From: Bacteroidales bacterium
GTDB lineage: Bacteria > Bacteroidota > Bacteroidia > Bacteroidales > VadinHA17
Direction of reading: 5' to 3'
NCBI GenBank assembly: GCA_003162595.1
Contig: PMNJ01000093.1
Coordinates: 7,093 to 18,552 of the forward strand
Length of the DNA stretch: 11,460 nt
The number at the start of each line of letters is the position of its first letter. Position 1 is the first letter of the stretch. A model generated the notes under the pieces. The model was not told where the DNA came from, did not search any database, and saw nothing but the letters and a program-made list of their open reading frames with translations. This document shows positions 1-6,132 of this stretch, in pieces. The translations under genes and the position numbers were made by a program.

Positions 1-858
1 GAGGTTCCGGTTTATACTGAAGACGGAAATCTGAATCCGATCGTAATTGCCCGTAATGCTGTGAAAGAAGCAAAAAAGACCGGGTACGATCTGGTAATTA
101 TTGATACCGCCGGCCGTCTGGCCATCGATGAAGAGATGATGAAAGAGATTTCATCCGTTAAGGATGCTGTAAATCCGCATGAAATACTTTTCGTCGTTGA
201 TTCCATGACTGGTCAGGATGCTGTTAATACCGCTAGGGAATTCAATGAGAGGTTGGATTTTGACGGTGTTGTATTAACAAAACTCGATGGAGATACAAGG
301 GGAGGAGCAGCTCTTTCAATTAAATCGGTAGTCAACAAACCAATCAAGTTTGTAAGTTCAGGAGAAAAGATGGAGGCTATTGATATCTTCTACCCTGAAA
401 GGATGGCTGACAGAATTCTGGGAATGGGTGATATAGTTTCTCTTGTTGAAAAAGCTCAGGAACAATATGACTCCGAAGAAGCCAGAAAACTCCAGAAGAG
501 AATCTCAAAAGACCAATTCGATTTTAACGATTTTATCACTCAGATCCAGCAGATAAAAAAGATGGGAAATGTTAAGGATCTGATGGCAATGATCCCGGGA
601 GTTGGAAAAGCGGTAAAAGATCTGGATATAGATGATAATGCATTCAAAGGTATCGAAGCAATTATAAGAAGTATGACAGCTGAAGAGAGAACTAATCCTG
701 TCGTCCTGAATGGAAGCAGACGGAAAAGAATTGCAACAGGAAGCGGAACAACTGTGCAGGAAGTGAATAAACTTCTGAAGCAGTTCGATGAAACCAAAAA
801 GATGATGAAAATGATGACAAAAGGTGGAAATGTTGCCAGACTCATGGGCAAAAAATAA
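1..858 (+). CDS. ffh: Signal recognition particle GTPase Ffh, 3' part (5' end outside window)
   Basis: Ffh binds SRP RNA and the signal sequences of nascent membrane proteins and docks with FtsY at the inner membrane. The reading frame is open from base 1, so the gene starts upstream; 285 residues are present against roughly 440-450 for the family, and the N domain and P-loop are missing. Visible here are the GTPase DTAGR motif (residues 35-39 of the fragment), the TKLDGD guanine-specificity motif (93-98), an AALSI stretch after it, and a C-terminal M domain with the RNA-binding RIATGSGT segment (243-250) followed by a Met- and Lys-rich tail ending MGKK. The stop codon lies 8 bp before folD, suggesting co-transcription. 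The codon GTG at 61 is an internal valine, not a start. The call is very secure; only the truncation by the window edge limits it. Confidence 0.97.
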   Translation, partial: EVPVYTEDGNLNPIVIARNAVKEAKKTGYDLVIIDTAGRLAIDEEMMKEISSVKDAVNPHEILFVVDSMTGQDAVNTAREFNERLDFDGVVLTKLDGDTRGGAALSIKSVVNKPIKFVSSGEKMEAIDIFYPERMADRILGMGDIVSLVEKAQEQYDSEEARKLQKRISKDQFDFNDFITQIQQIKKMGNVKDLMAMIPGVGKAVKDLDIDDNAFKGIEAIIRSMTAEERTNPVVLNGSRRKRIATGSGTTVQEVNKLLKQFDETKKMMKMMTKGGNVARLMGKK

Positions 859-866
859 TATGTTAC

Positions 867-1736
867 ATGTATAAAATTATTGATGGTAAGAAGGTAGCCT
901 CTGAAATCAAAAAGGAAATTGCTGAAGAAGTAATAAAACTTAAAGCAGCAGGAAAAAAAATTCCACATCTCGCAGCTATTCTTGTAGGTAATAATGGTTC
1001 AAGCGAAACCTACGTTGCAAATAAAGTCAAGGATTGTAATGAAGTCGGTTTCAAATCAACACTGATCAGATTCTGGAATGAAGTTGAGGAAACTGTTTTA
1101 CTCGGAAAAATTGCTGAACTAAATAATGATCAGGACGTTGATGGTTTCATTGTTCAATTACCATTACCTGCACATATATCAGAGAATAAGGTAATTGAAG
1201 CTATTGACCCCCGAAAAGATGCAGACGGATTTCACCCGGTTAATATCGGGAAGATGGTTATCGGCCTTTCCGGATATCTGCCCGCAACTCCTTATGGAAT
1301 CGTAGAACTTATAAAAAGATATAGCATCGAAACTTCAGGAAAAAACTGTGTTGTAATTGGTCGAAGTAATATAGTTGGCCGGCCTGTAAGTATTCTGCTC
1401 TCCCAGAAAGGAATGGATGCTACAGTTACTGTTATTCACCGCCGTACAAAAAACATAAAGGATATTGTCAGAAACGCTGATATTATTATTGCCGCAATCG
1501 GTTCTCCGGCTTTTGTCAAAGAAGATATGGTCAAAGAAGGTGCGGTAGTTATAGACGTGGGGACAACACGCGTTATAAGTCATGAGACCAAATCGGGATT
1601 TAAACTTGTAGGAGATGTGGATTTTGAAAAGGTAGCCCCAAAATGTTCTTATATTACCCCTGTCCCGGGAGGTGTAGGTCCGATGACAAGAGTTTCATTA
1701 TTGCGTAACACTCTGATGGCAGCAAAGAAAATTTGA
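867..1736 (+). CDS. folD: Bifunctional methylenetetrahydrofolate dehydrogenase / methenyltetrahydrofolate cyclohydrolase FolD
   Basis: FolD is a cytosolic enzyme that interconverts 5,10-methylene-THF, 5,10-methenyl-THF and 10-formyl-THF, feeding purine and formyl-methionine synthesis. The 289-residue length is typical. Family motifs in order are SETYVANKVKDC with Tyr49 and catalytic-type Lys53, VDGFIVQLPLP with Gln97, PRKDADGFHPVN (Asp118, Asp120), PATPYG near 140 (Ala where many homologues have Cys), the dinucleotide-binding GRSNIVGRP (165-173), GDVDF, and PVPGGVGPMT (265-274). The ATG at 867 gives the expected N-terminus and sits 8 bp after the ffh stop. No Shine-Dalgarno sequence is visible, as is usual in Bacteroidota. 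The gene is convergent with the next one; the 23 bp gap contains no clear terminator. Function is assigned by family motifs and is secure. Confidence 0.97.
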   Translation: MYKIIDGKKVASEIKKEIAEEVIKLKAAGKKIPHLAAILVGNNGSSETYVANKVKDCNEVGFKSTLIRFWNEVEETVLLGKIAELNNDQDVDGFIVQLPLPAHISENKVIEAIDPRKDADGFHPVNIGKMVIGLSGYLPATPYGIVELIKRYSIETSGKNCVVIGRSNIVGRPVSILLSQKGMDATVTVIHRRTKNIKDIVRNADIIIAAIGSPAFVKEDMVKEGAVVIDVGTTRVISHETKSGFKLVGDVDFEKVAPKCSYITPVPGGVGPMTRVSLLRNTLMAAKKI

Positions 1737-1759
1737 GCTTTAATAACCAGGTTCAAAAT

Positions 1760-2770
1760 TTATTTTGAAGAAAAATCCACTCCTGTAAAATAGAGGTCAA
1801 ATCCTCCCTTTCCACCGGGTCTGTTTGAAGAAAACATTAAAAATTTATTTGTGAAATCAGGATCAAAACCGATGACTGGTCTGTATTCATCATATGATGT
1901 ATTTATGCGGGGACCAAAGTTAAGAGGAGAGCTCCATTTTCCATTTTTTAGAATCGAATAATAAAGATCATAACCGCCAATTCCACCCGGACGATTGGAT
2001 GAAAAAACCATTATATTTTTGTATATGAATGGACATTTATCTTCAAATGAACTATTAATACTATCTACTCTTGCAGGCAGTGCATAATCAAGATTAAACC
2101 ATGATGTCAGATCCTGTTCTGCCGGTTTAACGAGGGAAAAAATGTCAAAGTTTCCATCCTTGTTTGACGAAAAATAGGCAGTATCCTGGCCAAAATTGAA
2201 ACAGATATATGCATCATCATAACCTGTATTCATAAGCTTAATTGGGAATGGACCTGATACATCAGGAAGAAATGAGCCGGATGCCGGCTCATTCTTAAGA
2301 TAAAAAAAATCAAGGTTTCCTGCTGCATTTACAGAAGAAAGCAAAAGATATTCATAGCCGTCAACTGTGCTGAAGAGTCTGTAGGGTCCGAAATCATTCC
2401 CGGGCGTTACCGCTTTCCCTATTAGTTTGTCAAGAAATGCGTCAGTAATCATTTTAGATCCGAATCCAAAAACGCCGGTAGTCTGATCGAACAAATATGA
2501 AATACTCCCCTGTTCGAGATCAAATTGCCCGCCAGTACTTTTCCTGTTGCTTGAAAAGATTATCGGCAGAGAATTACTTATCTGGTATAAGGCAATGTTA
2601 TAATCATCATAGGACGAATTGATATCAGCTATATTAATAACTGTATCGGGGAATGTTCCCTGAGGATACTTTATGGGATTTGAAGTTTTTTTGCAGTTAT
2701 TGAAACAAATTAAAATAGGAATGACACTCAATGCAACTGTTACAATATTGATAAATCCTGATTTTTTCAT
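1760..2770 (-). CDS. Exported PD40 (WD40-like) beta-propeller protein, possible lipoprotein
   Basis: This 336-residue protein has an N-terminal Lys-Lys then a hydrophobic segment (about residues 5-23), so it is exported. Cys22 and Cys26 follow the hydrophobic core, but neither is preceded by a canonical lipobox, so lipid anchoring is only possible. Four PD40-type repeats are visible: FSSNRKSTGGQFDLE (about 70-86), YFSSNKDGNFDIF (198-211), FSSNRPGGIGGYDLYYS (255-272) and FSSNRPGGKGGFDLYFT (312-329). The F-S-S-N-R-P-G-G-x-G-G-x-D-L-Y pattern is common in Bacteroidota envelope proteins, often fused to OmpA domains; no OmpA domain is present here. The frame extends to a TTG at 2797, but the ATG at 2770 places the signal sequence properly and lies about 22 nt after a predicted transcription start. 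The ligand or partner is unknown; a role at the cell surface or periplasm is inferred. Confidence 0.85.
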   Translation of the reverse strand: MKKSGFINIVTVALSVIPILICFNNCKKTSNPIKYPQGTFPDTVINIADINSSYDDYNIALYQISNSLPIIFSSNRKSTGGQFDLEQGSISYLFDQTTGVFGFGSKMITDAFLDKLIGKAVTPGNDFGPYRLFSTVDGYEYLLLSSVNAAGNLDFFYLKNEPASGSFLPDVSGPFPIKLMNTGYDDAYICFNFGQDTAYFSSNKDGNFDIFSLVKPAEQDLTSWFNLDYALPARVDSINSSFEDKCPFIYKNIMVFSSNRPGGIGGYDLYYSILKNGKWSSPLNFGPRINTSYDEYRPVIGFDPDFTNKFLMFSSNRPGGKGGFDLYFTGVDFSSK

Positions 2771-2799
2771 GCAGATGTATTTTAAGGAATGTATCAATA

Positions 2800-2807
2800 C
2801 AAAGATA
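2800..2807 (-). promoter_or_regulatory. Candidate -7 box (TATCTTTG) for the PD40 gene
   Basis: Read on the minus strand this is TATCTTTG, an exact match to the Bacteroidota -7 consensus TAnnTTTG. Transcription would start near 2793, giving a leader of about 22 nt before the ATG at 2770. No good TTTG -33 element is seen at the expected distance; the corresponding place holds a T-rich stretch at the base of the hairpin at 2824-2843. A single box of this kind occurs by chance fairly often in AT-rich DNA, so the support is mainly its position. Confidence 0.45.
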
Positions 2808-2823
2808 TTAATATAAAATGAAA

Positions 2824-2843
2824 AACCGGGAGGTCGCCCGGTT
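2824..2843 (-). terminator. Terminator-like hairpin acting on leftward transcription
   Basis: A perfect 7 bp inverted repeat, AACCGGG (2824-2830) and CCCGGTT (2837-2843), encloses a 6-nt loop. On the minus strand the stem is followed directly by TTTCATTTT, so with the terminal T residues of the stem it resembles a rho-independent terminator for transcripts moving left. On the plus strand the stem is followed by CTTCGAAGG, with no T-tract, so rightward termination is unlikely. No leftward gene lies between this hairpin and the TPR gene, so what it would terminate is unclear. Confidence 0.5.
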
Positions 2844-2852
2844 CTTCGAAGG

Positions 2853-2872
2853 TAGAATTTAGGTTAATTCTA
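2853..2872. repeat. Small inverted repeat next to the terminator-like hairpin
   Basis: TAGAATT (2853-2859) and AATTCTA (2866-2872) form a perfect 7 bp stem around a 6-nt loop. It is AT-rich and lies 9 bp from the GC-rich hairpin, with the palindrome CTTCGAAG between them. Its right arm overlaps the first copy of a TAGGGTA direct repeat (2871-2877, 2880-2886; 9 bp period). It could be a second stem of a structured transcript or an operator-like site; nothing in the sequence decides between these. Confidence 0.4.
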
Positions 2873-3075
2873 GGGTAAATAGGGTATGATTTTTTAAAAT
2901 ATATCTGTTTTACAAATAATAGATGACTATTTTGGACTACAGGTTGCGTCTGATTTATAAAAAAAATGACAATAAGTGCATTTTAATTATACGTACTTGT
3001 TTATCAAATGGTTAAAAAAAAATTAAAATGTTAATAATTGAGCAACCATGAAAACATCCTTATTAAAAATAGTAT

Positions 3076-3097
3076 TAATTTTGTAAGCATATTTTTG
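3076..3097 (+). promoter_or_regulatory. Two tandem -7-type boxes upstream of the TPR gene
   Basis: TAATTTTG at 3076-3083 and TATTTTTG at 3090-3097 each match TAnnTTTG, and each is followed by TAAGC, so TTTTGTAAGC occurs twice with a 14 bp period. The first box would start transcription near 3090 and leave a leader of about 14 nt; the second would give an almost leaderless message from about 3104. No convincing -33 TTTG is present for either box. The duplication may be chance in AT-rich DNA. Confidence 0.38.
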
Positions 3098-3103
3098 TAA
3101 GCT

Positions 3104-4516
3104 ATGGAAGATGATAAGAATGGGTTTTCCTATGAGGAAGAGGTGAAGCACGCAGTACAGAAGTTTGAGAAAATGAAAAAAAATAATGAAAATTATTTTT
3201 TTGATGTTATTGAATTTGAGACGATTATAGATTATTATATTGAGAGTAATAACTCGATAAAGGCATTTGAAGCAGCTACATTAGCAAGTGAACAGCATCC
3301 GCATTCAGTTTCTATACAGCTAAGAAAAGCCAGGGTACTGCTCGATAAAGGAAGAGCCGTTGAAGCCTTACGGTTACTTAAGAAACTGGAAAACATTGAG
3401 CCGGGCAATCATGAAATATACATAGCCAAAGGAACGGCTTTCGGCATGCTTGGGGACATTCAGGGTGCAAAAAAAATGTTTGATTATTCTCTGACTCTGG
3501 ATACCGAAGATGTTGAAAACATCCTTTTTGCGATAACTTCAGTCCTGCAAAATCTTAATTATTATGAGCATCTGATTCCCTACATGGAGAAGCTTATCGA
3601 AATGGAACCCGAATTCAAAGCTCATCTTTATGATATGGCATATGCATATGAGAAGATAGAGGATTATGAGAACAGTATAAAATACTATCTGAAATATCTT
3701 GATGAGGAACCATTTTCTGACAGCGCCTGGTACAATCTCGGAATAATCTATAATAAGCTTGAGTCATATGATAAAGCGATGGAAGCTTATGATTATGCAC
3801 TCGCAATAAATTCTCAGAATACTTTTGCAATATTCAATAAAGGGAATATTCTCAGCAATCTTGAAAGATATTCGGACGCAATTCCGGTTTATCATGAATA
3901 CCTTGAAAATGAGCCAGAAAGTTTTGAAGCCATGACTTATCTTGCAGAATGTTACGAAAAAGTTGGTGAGGTCGTAATGGCGCGCAAGTATTACCAGGAG
4001 GCGATAGAACTTGCCCCTGAGTTTGCAGACCCATGGTTTGGACTGGGTGTAATTGCACTTAATACCGGAAATACCGATGACAGTCTTATCTTTTTCAGGA
4101 AAGCTGTCCGTCTCGACGATGAAAATCCCGAAATATGGTACTTACTGGGCAAAGCGCATTATTCTAAAGGGGAGAAAAAAGCAGCACTAAGATGTTTCAG
4201 GGAAGCACTTAAACTCGATTCATATTATGATGAAGTCTGGGCAGACCTGGGGTCCATTATTCTTAAAGACGGACTTGCCGTGAAAGCCCTTCCGTACCTC
4301 GAACATGCTTACAAAGTAACCGGTGATGTACCGGGAATTAACTATTTGCTGGCAGCATTTTATCTGCATACAAGAAGTAATGAAAAAGCTCATCGCCACC
4401 TTTCGCTCGCTTTAAACCTGGATAAAGAACTCTTCACTGAGTTCGCGGAGATATTTCCACCGGAACTCTATACAAGGAAGATTAAGAAACTTCTCGAGAC
4501 TAATAATCTCATTTAA
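3104..4516 (+). CDS. Cytosolic tetratricopeptide repeat (TPR) protein
   Basis: The 470-residue protein is built almost entirely of TPR-like helical hairpins in a regular 34-residue register, about twelve units between residues 36 and 443. Clear ones begin near 207 (AWYNLGIIYNKLESYDKAMEAYDYALAI), 241, 275, 309 (PWFGLGVIALNTGNTDDSLIFFRKAVRL) and 343. There is no signal peptide or membrane segment, so a cytosolic scaffold or adaptor is likely. The N-terminal 35 residues are acidic and charged and the last 25 form a short tail ending KKLLETNNLI. The start at 3104 is the first ATG after the promoter-like boxes, without a Shine-Dalgarno sequence. The ComA-family gene begins 23 bp downstream, so these genes are probably co-transcribed. 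The partner protein cannot be told from sequence. Confidence 0.88.
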   Translation: MEDDKNGFSYEEEVKHAVQKFEKMKKNNENYFFDVIEFETIIDYYIESNNSIKAFEAATLASEQHPHSVSIQLRKARVLLDKGRAVEALRLLKKLENIEPGNHEIYIAKGTAFGMLGDIQGAKKMFDYSLTLDTEDVENILFAITSVLQNLNYYEHLIPYMEKLIEMEPEFKAHLYDMAYAYEKIEDYENSIKYYLKYLDEEPFSDSAWYNLGIIYNKLESYDKAMEAYDYALAINSQNTFAIFNKGNILSNLERYSDAIPVYHEYLENEPESFEAMTYLAECYEKVGEVVMARKYYQEAIELAPEFADPWFGLGVIALNTGNTDDSLIFFRKAVRLDDENPEIWYLLGKAHYSKGEKKAALRCFREALKLDSYYDEVWADLGSIILKDGLAVKALPYLEHAYKVTGDVPGINYLLAAFYLHTRSNEKAHRHLSLALNLDKELFTEFAEIFPPELYTRKIKKLLETNNLI

Positions 4517-4539
4517 AATTTTATTTAAACTTACTACAT

Positions 4540-5313
4540 ATGATGCAGATGCTTCCGTTTATTCCTGAAAGGCCGCTAAAGCCCAGAAATTCAGGTATCA
4601 CAATGGTAATGGATAAAGGATTAAGTATAAGGGAAGCAGAAGACTTTATGTCGGTTGGAAGCGAGTATACAGATTATGTTAAACTGGGCTTTGGAACGTC
4701 TCTTATAACACCGGGTTTTGAAAAGAAAATAGCCATTTATAAGAAAGCAGGCGTAATACCGTACTTTGGTGGCACCCTTTTCGAGGCATTCATTGTGAGG
4801 GATATGTTCAATAAGTTCGTTGATTTTCTTGATAAAAACGAAATTGAAATAGTTGAAGTATCCGACGGGTCTTTTGACATTGAGCATAAGAGAAAACTGG
4901 AGTATATTTCAAAACTTACCGAAAGAGGTAAAGTCATTTCAGAAGTTGGTTCAAAGAAAAAGAATGTTGTATATAGTCCGGATGAATGGGTTGCTATGAT
5001 GAAAGCTGAATTAGGTGCAGGATCGGTTAAGGTCATTGCCGAAGCTCGTGAATCGGGTACTACAGGAATTTATAATGAAGACGGCTCAATAAACAATAAG
5101 ATTATAATCGGCATAGCCGAACATGTTAAACTGGAAAATGTGATATGGGAAGCTCCTTTGAAATCGCAACAGGCCTGGTTCATTACGAATTTTGGAGCAA
5201 ACGTTAATCTTGGAAATATTGCACCGCACGAAATTATTCCATTGGAATCACTACGGCTGGGACTTCGCGGAGACACTTTTTTTCAGTTTCTGCCTGAAGA
5301 ATTGAAACAGTAA
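4540..5313 (+). CDS. Phosphosulfolactate synthase (ComA) family protein
   Basis: Characterised members add sulfite to phosphoenolpyruvate to make (2R)-phospho-3-sulfolactate: ComA in methanogen coenzyme M synthesis and YitD for spore sulfolactate in Bacillus. They are TIM-barrel enzymes. The 257-residue protein carries the family's motifs: KLGFGTS (48-54), FGGTLFEAF (76-84), EVSDGSFDI (106-114), VISEVGSKKK (132-141), VIAEARESGTTG (165-176), WEAPLKSQQ (203-211), NLGNIAPHE (223-231) and LRLGLRGDTF (238-247). The last three blocks closely resemble archaeal ComA as I remember it. No signal peptide is present. The gene starts with two adjacent ATG codons (4540, 4543), 23 bp after the TPR gene and 44 bp before aroE. 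Coenzyme M is not expected here, so the in vivo product is uncertain; sulfolactate or a cysteate-type precursor is possible. The family also contains non-enzymatic relatives such as plant HSA32, so activity is not proven. Confidence 0.85.
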   Translation: MMQMLPFIPERPLKPRNSGITMVMDKGLSIREAEDFMSVGSEYTDYVKLGFGTSLITPGFEKKIAIYKKAGVIPYFGGTLFEAFIVRDMFNKFVDFLDKNEIEIVEVSDGSFDIEHKRKLEYISKLTERGKVISEVGSKKKNVVYSPDEWVAMMKAELGAGSVKVIAEARESGTTGIYNEDGSINNKIIIGIAEHVKLENVIWEAPLKSQQAWFITNFGANVNLGNIAPHEIIPLESLRLGLRGDTFFQFLPEELKQ

Positions 5314-5357
5314 TTAAAAGATATTGTAGTTCATTTGGCTAATATATACCCCGGAAA

Positions 5358-6110
5358 ATGAGAAAATTTGGTCTCATTGGATATCCTCTCGGTCATTCTT
5401 TCTCAAAGAAATATTTTACTGAAAAATTCCTTACTGAAAATATCAGTGATTGCTCATATGATAACTACGCACTGAAAAATCTTGATGAATTCAGGGAATT
5501 AGTTGCTTCAGATGATGAACTGAGCGGACTGAATATCACAATACCATACAAGTCTGAAATAATCCGGTTTTTAGACGTTATTGACTCTGAGGCTGAAGAG
5601 ATCGGCGCTGTAAATGTTATTAAGATCCGGAGAACTGACAGACAAATGAAATTATATGGATATAACAGCGATATAACAGGTATCAGAGATTCTCTTCTCC
5701 CAATTATTGAAGATAATGTCAGAAATGCTCTGGTTCTTGGAACCGGAGGAAGTTCCAGAACTGTTTGCCATGTGTTAAAAAAATTTGGATTAAAAGTGGA
5801 TATGGTCTCGAGAGAAAGAAAACCGGGTGTATTGATTTATTCAGATATCGATTCAGGAATTATTGACAACACTCAGCTGATAATTAATACCACTCCCCTT
5901 GGAATGTTCCCAAATACCGAAGGCAGACCGGAAATTAATTACAGAAAGCTTAATAGCAGGCACATTTTATTCGATCTTGTTTATAATCCTGAGATTACAA
6001 CTTTTCTTAGAATGGGAGCGGAGCAGGGATGTTCGATAATAAGTGGAATCAAAATGCTGCATTCCCAGGCTGAAAAAGCCTGGGAAATCTGGAATAATGA
6101 CAGTCTGTAA
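5358..6110 (+). CDS. aroE: Shikimate dehydrogenase AroE
   Basis: AroE reduces 3-dehydroshikimate to shikimate with NADPH in aromatic amino acid and chorismate synthesis, in the cytosol. The 250-residue protein is slightly short for the family but complete. It shows the shikimate-binding GYPLGHSFS segment (Ser14, Ser16), NITIPYK with the catalytic-type Lys65, GAVNVIK (83-89), GYNSD with Asn103 and catalytic-type Asp105 (Ser104 where Thr is commoner), the nucleotide-binding GTGGSSR (128-134), VSRER (150-154; Arg152 is placed to contact the NADP phosphate), NTTPLGMFPN (177-186), and the C-terminal SGIKMLHSQAEKAWEIW with Gln237. The ATG at 5358 gives a standard N-terminus beginning MRKFGLIGYPLGHS. 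It is the last gene of the TPR-comA-aroE set and converges with the histidine kinase across 22 bp. Confidence 0.95.
   Translation: MRKFGLIGYPLGHSFSKKYFTEKFLTENISDCSYDNYALKNLDEFRELVASDDELSGLNITIPYKSEIIRFLDVIDSEAEEIGAVNVIKIRRTDRQMKLYGYNSDITGIRDSLLPIIEDNVRNALVLGTGGSSRTVCHVLKKFGLKVDMVSRERKPGVLIYSDIDSGIIDNTQLIINTTPLGMFPNTEGRPEINYRKLNSRHILFDLVYNPEITTFLRMGAEQGCSIISGIKMLHSQAEKAWEIWNNDSL
6062..6086. other. Strong hairpin in the 3' end of aroE, possible bidirectional terminator
   Basis: TTCCCAGGCT (6062-6071) and AGCCTGGGAA (6077-6086) form a perfect 10 bp stem around the 5-nt loop GAAAA. It lies in the coding sequence for AroE's conserved C-terminal SQAEKAW segment, ending 24 bp before the end of the stop codon. 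It is also 46 nt past the stop of the convergent kinase gene. Neither strand has a T-tract directly after the stem; on the plus strand the nearest is CTTTTTT at about 6115-6121. It may slow or end transcription between the convergent genes or protect a 3' end, or it may be a chance product of coding constraints. Confidence 0.35.
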
Positions 6111-6132
6111 ATACTCTTTTTTGGCCTGTGAA

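Larger units (their letters stand above)
2771..3103. other. AT-rich divergent intergenic region (333 bp)
   Basis: This spacer separates the leftward PD40 gene from the rightward TPR gene. It is much richer in A and T than its neighbours, with a run of nine A at 3014-3022 and eight A near 2960. Close to the PD40 gene are a -7-type box (2800-2807), a GC-rich hairpin (2824-2843), a second hairpin (2853-2872) and a TAGGGTA direct repeat (2871-2877 and 2880-2886). Close to the TPR gene are two -7-type boxes with a repeated TTTTGTAAGC. The middle part, about 2890-3040, shows no gene, tRNA or strong structure. Short ATG-led frames here code for 12-14 residues and look accidental. Confidence 0.7.

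Noticed and set aside
1377..1384. GGCCGGCC palindrome in folD
   Set aside because: It encodes part of the conserved GRP of the nucleotide-binding motif and is explained by codon use.
1737..1759. Terminator between folD and the PD40 gene
   Set aside because: The 23 bp gap has no inverted repeat with a T-tract on either strand.
2771..2797. A longer PD40 reading frame beginning at 2797
   Set aside because: The upstream start is a TTG and would put nine extra residues before the Lys-Lys and hydrophobic signal segment. The ATG at 2770 fits the export signal and the predicted transcription start better.
2818..2862. Fourteen-codon plus-strand frame (MKNREVARFFEGRI) across the hairpin
   Set aside because: It is too short to distinguish from chance, and the hairpin with its leftward T-tract is a simpler explanation of the sequence.
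3048..3086. Possible leader peptide MKTSLLKIVLIL before the TPR gene
   Set aside because: It is only 12 codons in AT-rich DNA, has no ribosome binding site, and its 3' part overlaps the predicted -7 box. It resembles a signal peptide start but nothing follows it.
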